From Ardenticatenaceae bacterium (lineage in GTDB: Bacteria; Chloroflexota; Anaerolineae; Promineifilales; Promineifilaceae), in NCBI GenBank assembly GCA_020634435.1, contig JACKBS010000006.1, forward strand, positions 620,001 to 684,000: a DNA stretch of 64,000 nt. Direction: 5' to 3'. Below the pieces are notes generated by a model. It was not told the DNA's origin and made no database searches. It saw nothing but the letters and a program-made list of their open reading frames with translations. How positions within the stretch are numbered: position 1 is the stretch's first letter; each line of letters begins with the position of its first letter. A program made the translations under genes and the position numbers. Shown here one piece after another: positions 58,924 through 64,000 of the stretch.

Positions 58924-58951
58924 ATTAAAGCAAAAAACTTTGCTCTGTCAA
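58924..58951 (-). promoter_or_regulatory. Promoter of the cupredoxin gene
   Basis: On the minus strand: TTGACA (58951-58946), a 16-base spacer and TTTAAT (58929-58924), about 45 bases ahead of the ATG. Confidence 0.65.
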
Positions 58952-59043
58952 CTTTTTGCAAAACTATTTCCTATTATATATTTACAAAATGTTGATGCAG
59001 TGGTGTGATGTTGAATCGGTTGGTGCAGTGGAGGCGGTGATGG

Positions 59044-60225
59044 TTAAACGGCCGTTTCGTATCGCGGCGGCAATAATCCCAAAAATGAACCGAAAGCGTG
59101 CTGAATCGTCAGTGGTGCAATGGTGGCCATTCGCCAGATGAGGGCAAACATTTCCGGTTGACGGTAGGCAAACAAATGGCGCGCAATAAAGGCTCTGCGC
59201 CTGAGCAGTCGGCCAAGCCGGTGTTTTTGCAAGGCTGTTTTGTAGGCTTCAAAGCCAAAGTTGTTACGGGCGAACGCATCTTCGATTTGCTCAGCCACGA
59301 TAGAGCCGTACTCCATGCCGTAAGAAATTCCCTCGGCAAAAAGCGGATCTACGCCGGCGGCATCTCCAGCCAGCAAAACGTGTGGTCGGGCAAAGGCGGC
59401 CCGTGGGTTAAACCAGCGCACCGGATGCCCCTCCAGCCGCACGTTGTTGAGGTTGACGTGCCTGGCTTCCAGGCTGGCCAAAAAGGTTTGCTTCAGATTG
59501 CCATGAGGCAAATTGTGCTGTAGCTGCGGCGCTAAGCGGCTGTCGAAGATGCCCCGGTTCATGTGGGGCTGGCCATCCACCAGGCAAGGGAAGTCCCAGC
59601 TATATCCCTGAATGCCATGCTGCACACATGAAAAATCGAAGACGGCCGTTTGCTGTCGCCATGCCACTTCTTCTTCTGGATTGATAGGTGTCAGGACACG
59701 CAGCAGGCGAGCAATCCCGGGTTCCGCGGCCAGACCCAATTTTCGCCTGACCACGCTGTTGGCCCCATCTGCGCCCACAACCACCTGTGCCCGGTAGGTG
59801 CAGCGAGTCGTTTTTAGCAAAACCCCATCCGGCGCAGGTTGCAAATCTAGCAATTTCTCGTTGGAGCGCACCTGTAACCCGCGTGTAGTGACGGCGTTAG
59901 CCAGGGCTGCATCAAAAAGCTGCCGCTCAATAATGCGCATAGCGCCAGGAAATGGCACCGTAAAATCGAGCCGCCCCAGGCGAAACACAAGTTGGTTAAC
60001 GGTGAAGGCGGGCACATCCAGGTGCAGCCCTAATTTTTGCAGCTGCTCTTCGCCATGAAACGTTACGCCACCGCCACACACTTTGGGCCTGGGGTGCTCG
60101 GCCGCTTCCAAAATCAGCATGTCGTTGGCAAGGGCTGGCTGGCGCTGGGCCAAATGCAAAGCCGTAGCCAGGCCGGTTGGCCCACCGCCCACGATGATGA
60201 CTTTGTACTGAAGCGGGTTGTTCAT
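59044..60225 (-). CDS. Geranylgeranyl-reductase-like FAD oxidoreductase
   Basis: A 393-residue flavoprotein of the geranylgeranyl reductase/ChlP-BchP superfamily. The FAD Rossmann motif IIVGGGPTGLATALHLA begins near residue 10, PKVCGGGV is the conserved cysteine-glycine stretch after the first strands, VVGADGANSVVRRKLG is the second conserved motif, and HVLLAGDAAGVDPLFAEGISYGMEYG is the closing FAD site. Relatives reduce isoprenoid chains of (bacterio)chlorophyll, archaeal lipids or quinones. The start overlaps the stop of the methyltransferase (ATGA), so the two are translationally coupled in an operon with the PucC-like transporter. Confidence 0.86.
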   Translation of the reverse strand: MNNPLQYKVIIVGGGPTGLATALHLAQRQPALANDMLILEAAEHPRPKVCGGGVTFHGEEQLQKLGLHLDVPAFTVNQLVFRLGRLDFTVPFPGAMRIIERQLFDAALANAVTTRGLQVRSNEKLLDLQPAPDGVLLKTTRCTYRAQVVVGADGANSVVRRKLGLAAEPGIARLLRVLTPINPEEEVAWRQQTAVFDFSCVQHGIQGYSWDFPCLVDGQPHMNRGIFDSRLAPQLQHNLPHGNLKQTFLASLEARHVNLNNVRLEGHPVRWFNPRAAFARPHVLLAGDAAGVDPLFAEGISYGMEYGSIVAEQIEDAFARNNFGFEAYKTALQKHRLGRLLRRRAFIARHLFAYRQPEMFALIWRMATIAPLTIQHAFGSFLGLLPPRYETAV

Positions 60226-61013
60226 GCCCAGTTTCCGCGTGAAACTTTTAACAAGAATCGGCGAGTGACGGGTTGTTTTTCATCCAGGTCGGGCCAGGAT
60301 TCGGCCGCATAATCCTGCAATTTTTGGAAAAGCAGATTAAAGACAGCATCAGGAAAGAACCAGCTTTCTGCATCCATTCGATTTTGAATTGCCTCTAGCC
60401 GTTCATTTGGGCTGATCCAGGTGGTCCACTCGGCGGCGACCACCTCTTCCAACTGCTTGCCACCAAGCTCGGCCAGGAATTCCTGCTTGCCAATGCCTGC
60501 CGCCGGTGGCCGCGTGTTGGGCGAGAGGGCCATTGCCTGGCGGCGCAATTCGTCCCGCAGTCGTCCTGTCACCGATTCTGGATCGATCCAATCGTCGCCC
60601 TGAATAAAAACGCCACCCGGAAGTAAAACCCGGGCGGCTTCTCGGAGAACTTGGTGCCAATCGGTGGCCAGGTGTAAAACATGGACGGCCATTACCGCAT
60701 CAAACTGCTTGGCTGCCAGGGGCAGGTGGTGCATATCGGCTTGCAGGATGGCCAGGCTGTGGGGTGAGGCAGACGGCCGTTCTAATTCCGCCAGCATTTC
60801 CCCCGAAAGGTCAAAACCAACCACCCGGCCACCCGCGGCCACCACAGGCCGGGCAATGCGGCCGGTGCCAATGCCAATCTCCAACACACGTGCGGCCGCA
60901 CCTGCCTGAGCGATGATGGCTTCACCAATCTGCCGCGCCACTTCAGGCGGATGCGTGCGCTGCGCCTCGTACTGCTTGGCGACGCGCCGGTCGAAAGAAA
61001 AGTCAAACTTCAT
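60222..61013 (-). CDS. Class I SAM-dependent methyltransferase
   Basis: A 263-residue methyltransferase. The SAM-binding motif VLEIGIGTGRIARPVVAAGGRVVGFDLSGEML lies near residue 42, followed by LAILQADMHHLPLAAKQFDAVMAVHVLHLATDW and LLPGGVFIQGDDW. The start MKFDFSFDRRVAKQYEAQR at 61013 shares one base with the transporter stop codon (TAATG) and the end overlaps the next gene by 4 bases, so the three genes form one coupled operon. Substrate is not evident; context suggests a tetrapyrrole, quinone or isoprenoid intermediate. Confidence 0.87.
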   Translation of the reverse strand: MKFDFSFDRRVAKQYEAQRTHPPEVARQIGEAIIAQAGAAARVLEIGIGTGRIARPVVAAGGRVVGFDLSGEMLAELERPSASPHSLAILQADMHHLPLAAKQFDAVMAVHVLHLATDWHQVLREAARVLLPGGVFIQGDDWIDPESVTGRLRDELRRQAMALSPNTRPPAAGIGKQEFLAELGGKQLEEVVAAEWTTWISPNERLEAIQNRMDAESWFFPDAVFNLLFQKLQDYAAESWPDLDEKQPVTRRFLLKVSRGNWA

Positions 61014-62404
61014 TAAATGGTTGCGCCAGCTTCCATGGCCCGCAGAGCGTCGGACTTGGTCATGGTTGCCGCGTGTGTTTCGCGGAAGTTGGCAATGCTG
61101 ATTCGCCACATCACAATGGCCGCAATGATCATGCCAGTGGCCTCAATGCCAAAGATGAGGAAGTAGGCAATATTCGGGCCAACAAGACCCGATTCGATCA
61201 GCCCGGTGTGCAGGGCGCCGCCGCTAAACGAAGCTACGCCGTTGCCAAAAGCCTGGGCCATGCCCCACAACCCCATAAAGAGACCAGTAGCCCCTTCAAT
61301 GGTCATGTCCATCATCATAGACAGAGCACCCACATTGAAGAAGCCGGTGAATAGACCCATCAGTACCAGAGCAGGGAAGACCAGTCCCACCTGCCGGGTC
61401 ATAGCCGCAACAGCCAGAACGATCATGCCAACGGCCGTACCCACACAGCCCGCAATCGTAATTGTGCGTTTCGAAATGGAAAATACAGCGCTGGCAATCC
61501 CCATCAGCAGCATACCAATCAGCACGCCTCCACCCCACATCGGTTGGAACTGAGTTGTTTCCGTAACCGGCATTCCAAAAACTTCAGCCCCGAAAACTTC
61601 CAAAATATTGTCCTGGAGGAAAATCGAGAAAATGGCCACAAAAACAAAAATGAAAAACTCACGTGCCTGAGGATTTTTGCGCAGAACGGATAATGCTGCC
61701 TGTACAGCGTTGCCATCTGGCATAGCTGCTCTGGCTTTGGCCAAAGCTTCTTCCAAAGCGCCGCCTTTCAGCCGTTTCTCAATGCCTACTGTACCTAGCA
61801 AAATCGAGATAATGACAATAAATGGCGTGAGATTGTATAACCGCTGCATTGCTTCGGGGCTGTATTCTGGCCGCACAATGTTAAAGACAATTGCCGAGAT
61901 AATGGAACTCAAAATGGTAAAGGTCCAAACCACCGAAATGACTGCCCCACGGGATTTTGGCTCAGTTACCTCTGCAATGAGCGAATGATGCGCATCACCC
62001 ATAAAGGCAATTGCTACACCGTACAAAATAAGCAAGGCAAACCCGATAAGGATTGCCCCAAATGAACCATCCCCGATGGCGTGAACCACACGAGGCAACC
62101 CAATGAATATGAAGCTGCCAACAGTGCCGCCAAGCAACAAATAAGGGGTTCGTCGCAGCCCTAAAATTGGGTGCCGGTCAGCAAATCGGCCAGAAATAAC
62201 TTGAAACGGGGACAAAAAATAGTGCATAGAGAGCATTGCAGTAATTAAAATGGCCGCAATGCCAAGTTCAACAATGGCAATTCGATTGAAATCAATTGTC
62301 AGAAGAGCAAACATCCAACCTACCCCCAACTTTGGCAGCGCCAAACGCAGGGTTTTTACAGCACTTTTCAGAAAACCAAGGAATTTTTTCCCAAGGTGAT
62401 GCAT
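61013..62404 (-). CDS. PucC/BCD-family major-facilitator transporter
   Basis: A 463-residue protein with about 12 membrane helices. It resembles the BCD (bacteriochlorophyll delivery, PucC/LhaA) family: LRLALPKLGVGWMFALLTIDFNRIAIVELGI, FRVISGRFADRHPILGLRRTPYL-type motif (here PFQVISGRFADRHP), and GDAHHSLIAEVTEPKSRGAVISVVWT. Members are tied to light-harvesting assembly in phototrophs, but relatives occur in non-phototrophs. The start at 62404 has AGGAG 8-9 bases upstream. It is the first gene of the operon, directly behind the promoter near 62465. Confidence 0.85.
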   Translation of the reverse strand: MHHLGKKFLGFLKSAVKTLRLALPKLGVGWMFALLTIDFNRIAIVELGIAAILITAMLSMHYFLSPFQVISGRFADRHPILGLRRTPYLLLGGTVGSFIFIGLPRVVHAIGDGSFGAILIGFALLILYGVAIAFMGDAHHSLIAEVTEPKSRGAVISVVWTFTILSSIISAIVFNIVRPEYSPEAMQRLYNLTPFIVIISILLGTVGIEKRLKGGALEEALAKARAAMPDGNAVQAALSVLRKNPQAREFFIFVFVAIFSIFLQDNILEVFGAEVFGMPVTETTQFQPMWGGGVLIGMLLMGIASAVFSISKRTITIAGCVGTAVGMIVLAVAAMTRQVGLVFPALVLMGLFTGFFNVGALSMMMDMTIEGATGLFMGLWGMAQAFGNGVASFSGGALHTGLIESGLVGPNIAYFLIFGIEATGMIIAAIVMWRISIANFRETHAATMTKSDALRAMEAGATI

Positions 62405-62464
62405 AAGACACTCTCCTATCTGTTTCTTCTTCCTTAACAAGCCTAAACAAAAAATGAGAATGAC

Positions 62465-62492
62465 ATTATAGCTAAATGTTTAATGTTGACAA
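62465..62492 (-). promoter_or_regulatory. Promoter of the transporter-methyltransferase-reductase operon
   Basis: On the minus strand: TTGTCA (62492-62487), a 16-base spacer and TATAAT (62470-62465). Confidence 0.75.
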
Positions 62493-62497
62493 AACAT
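62476..62497. promoter_or_regulatory. Palindrome over the operon promoter, candidate operator
   Basis: ATGTTT and AAACAT arms (62476-62481 and 62492-62497) enclose the -35 box and most of the spacer. The position suits a repressor such as the CarH-like protein encoded upstream. Confidence 0.45.
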
Positions 62498-62561
62498 AAC
62501 AAATACTTAACTAAATAGTGATTTTACCTGTATTTAGAGAGGTTTTGGACTGGTTGGTAGC

Positions 62562-62600
62562 AAAAAATCTCCCCAAAAACTCAATTATTGAGCTTGGGAA
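62562..62600 (-). terminator. Terminator after the CarH-like gene
   Basis: On the minus strand CCCAAGCTCAA-TAA-TTGAGTTTTTGGGG is followed by AGATTTTTTG. It separates the regulator gene from the operon it precedes. Confidence 0.7.
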
Positions 62601-62641
62601 AAGTTAGTTTTTGAGGCTTAAATCTAAAAAGTGAAGAAAAG

Positions 62642-63967
62642 TTAAGCGGAATACTGGCTAAAAGTTGACTCAAGGCCGCTTAGCCAATCAGTTATGATCT
62701 GCCCGTCAGAATTGAGCCGTTTTGTGGCGGATTGGTGATAGGCGGCCACATATTTACGCTGCATCTCCGACGATATGCCATAGTTTTTCATCAGCTGCTG
62801 GGCCAACTTAAACCCAGGACTAACCAGTGCAATGTTGCCCAGGCTTAGAGCCGCTAAAATATCTCTCTTAAATCGGCTATTTGTGTCTTCCAGATATACA
62901 AAAGGAATGTTTTCTTTGTCTAGTTTCTGTCGGACATCAAAATCAATTAGGTATTGTGTTGAGTCAAAATGCTTTCGGGCTGCTTCGTAATGGGGGGGTA
63001 GCGGCTTGGCCCTTTGCATGGGCGGGTCAAAAGTCATGATTTTGTTGATAACTTGGATTGCCCCTTCCACAGTTTCCCCTAAAAAGTGACCAGTGATGTG
63101 GTAGCGCAGAGAAGGAATGAGGTTAAAGATAGAGCCACCAAATGCAGAGGGAACTTCGAGTTCAGCCAATAGTTCAGTGGCTTGCGCAAGGGAAGCGGCC
63201 GTTTCTAATCTTTGTGCCGCTAAAACAACAAGGTCTGGTTTAATATAGTTAACGGTAGATTCCAGCTGTGATGTTGGCACGTTAGCACCCAGGTGCACTA
63301 CATTCCAGCCCTGATAACGCAACAGCAAAGAAAGTAACAGAAGGCTAAAAGTATGTTCTTCTTGCGGTGGGCAGGCTAACAATACACGGCCTAATCTGGT
63401 GGGATTGGGCGCTGCGGCCAGCAAAGCATAAAGACGCTTTAAAGTTTTTTCAGAGGTAAAGTGTTCTTGTTGGACCGTTGCCTCGTTTTGGAACCACAGG
63501 TCACCAATTTCGGCCAACCCCCTCTGGAGAATTTCCAGGCAGACCATTTTGATGGGATAAATGGCAAATGCTTGCGTTAGAAACTTTTCCGTAGCTGCTT
63601 CATCAAATTTTAGGCAGTTTCTTATCCACGCCTGTCGCAAATCACCTAGTGTGTCACCATTTTCAAAGACAAGGTTCAAGTCATCCTGTTGAAACGTTGC
63701 ATAATCAAGAGGATCGCCACCTTTTTCTTCAATGTTGCCCCAAAGCTCAGCGGCACGTCGAATGGTCATGCCCTCATCGAGGCGTGCCATTAACCATTTC
63801 ACAATGCTTATATCATGCTGTGTATAAATGCGATGTTTGCCTTTACTGCGAACTGGTCTAGGCAAGCCGTATTTCTTTTCCCATGCACGGATCGTATGAG
63901 CTTTTATACCCGTCTCAGAAAGTACAGCTTTAAGATTATATGTAGGTGTTTTTTGTGGAAGGGCCAT
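62642..63967 (-). CDS. MerR/B12-binding (CarH/LitR-like) regulator with C-terminal extension
   Basis: A 441-residue protein. The MerR helix-turn-helix (about 10-78) reads YNLKAVLSETGIKAHTIRAWEKKYGLPRPVRSKGKHRIYTQHD. A four-helix cap carries the W-x(9)-E-H motif (Trp158, Glu168, His169) that in CarH contacts adenosylcobalamin, and the B12 domain has EEHTFS (His205 as possible cobalt ligand; Ser208 replaces the usual Gly) and a later AFGG. CarH proteins repress genes in the dark and release DNA in light. Residues from about 310 to 441 form a further domain not seen in CarH. The start MALPQKTPT at 63967 is preferred over the window-edge ATG. Confidence 0.87.
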   Translation of the reverse strand: MALPQKTPTYNLKAVLSETGIKAHTIRAWEKKYGLPRPVRSKGKHRIYTQHDISIVKWLMARLDEGMTIRRAAELWGNIEEKGGDPLDYATFQQDDLNLVFENGDTLGDLRQAWIRNCLKFDEAATEKFLTQAFAIYPIKMVCLEILQRGLAEIGDLWFQNEATVQQEHFTSEKTLKRLYALLAAAPNPTRLGRVLLACPPQEEHTFSLLLLSLLLRYQGWNVVHLGANVPTSQLESTVNYIKPDLVVLAAQRLETAASLAQATELLAELEVPSAFGGSIFNLIPSLRYHITGHFLGETVEGAIQVINKIMTFDPPMQRAKPLPPHYEAARKHFDSTQYLIDFDVRQKLDKENIPFVYLEDTNSRFKRDILAALSLGNIALVSPGFKLAQQLMKNYGISSEMQRKYVAAYHQSATKRLNSDGQIITDWLSGLESTFSQYSA

Positions 63968-64000
63968 TTTATGAGACCGCCATTGTTTGCCTTGCAAAAA

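Overview
The window looks like a chromosomal segment of a Chloroflexota bacterium, probably an Anaerolineae-type lineage. This is an inference from gene content: threonine/proline-rich (TPTP-type) lipoprotein and stalk proteins, a sortase with a small membrane protein, an LCP protein, several long GT-C glycosyltransferases, a DUF3467 protein and many GAF/PAS sensor kinases. No rRNA, tRNA, CRISPR array, transposase or phage gene was seen. Two genome-scale signatures stand out. First, the octamer palindrome ACGGCCGT occurs about 115 times by eye (roughly one is expected by chance), mostly inside genes; it behaves like a HIP1-type highly iterated palindrome with a different sequence. Second, at least eight families of hairpin-forming iterated repeats sit at gene junctions and, in several places, in frame inside coding sequences.

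Layout. 1-10 kb: a partial metallo-beta-lactamase RNase-type gene, RNase D, a nucleotide-sugar epimerase, RecJ, a GT87-like mannosyltransferase, a GAF histidine kinase and PsuG (all minus), then a ParB-like protein. 10-16 kb: a lone CBM48 protein, a PpiC lipoprotein with a stalked surface protein, a PPC-repeat lipoprotein and an LCP protein. 16-26 kb: three GT-C glycosyltransferases, a sortase, and the infC-rpmI-rplT translation cluster with an AUU start for IF-3. 26.4-31.6 kb: an AT-richer segment nearly free of ACGGCCGT that encodes a CheB-CheR-PAS fusion and a hybrid histidine kinase, probably acquired horizontally. 31.7-45.4 kb: a fourth GT-C protein, a 1319-residue multi-GAF kinase, a SWIM-finger protein behind a probable small RNA, a CPBP protease homologue, a TrmA-family protein without its catalytic cysteine, DUF3467, ComEA, GT9 and a secreted beta-helix protein.

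45.5-53.6 kb is a seven-gene minus-strand cluster. It carries three homoprotocatechuate meta-cleavage enzymes (HpaD, a frameshifted HpaE, and an HpaG-type hydrolase/isomerase), a ThDP-dependent enzyme, two paralogous P-loop proteins of unknown function and a helical protein. Every gap in the cluster, and its upstream edge, holds a palindromic repeat, from five different families. 53.8-58.9 kb holds a degenerate GyrB-like ATPase homologue, a cupin remnant, a duplicated PKD-type secreted protein, an AraC regulator, a HisC-type aminotransferase and a cupredoxin lipoprotein. 59-64 kb holds a CarH-like MerR/B12 regulator with an unusual C-terminal extension. It lies upstream of a translationally coupled operon encoding a PucC/BCD-type transporter, a methyltransferase and a geranylgeranyl-reductase-like flavoprotein, a combination that suggests light-responsive tetrapyrrole or isoprenoid metabolism.
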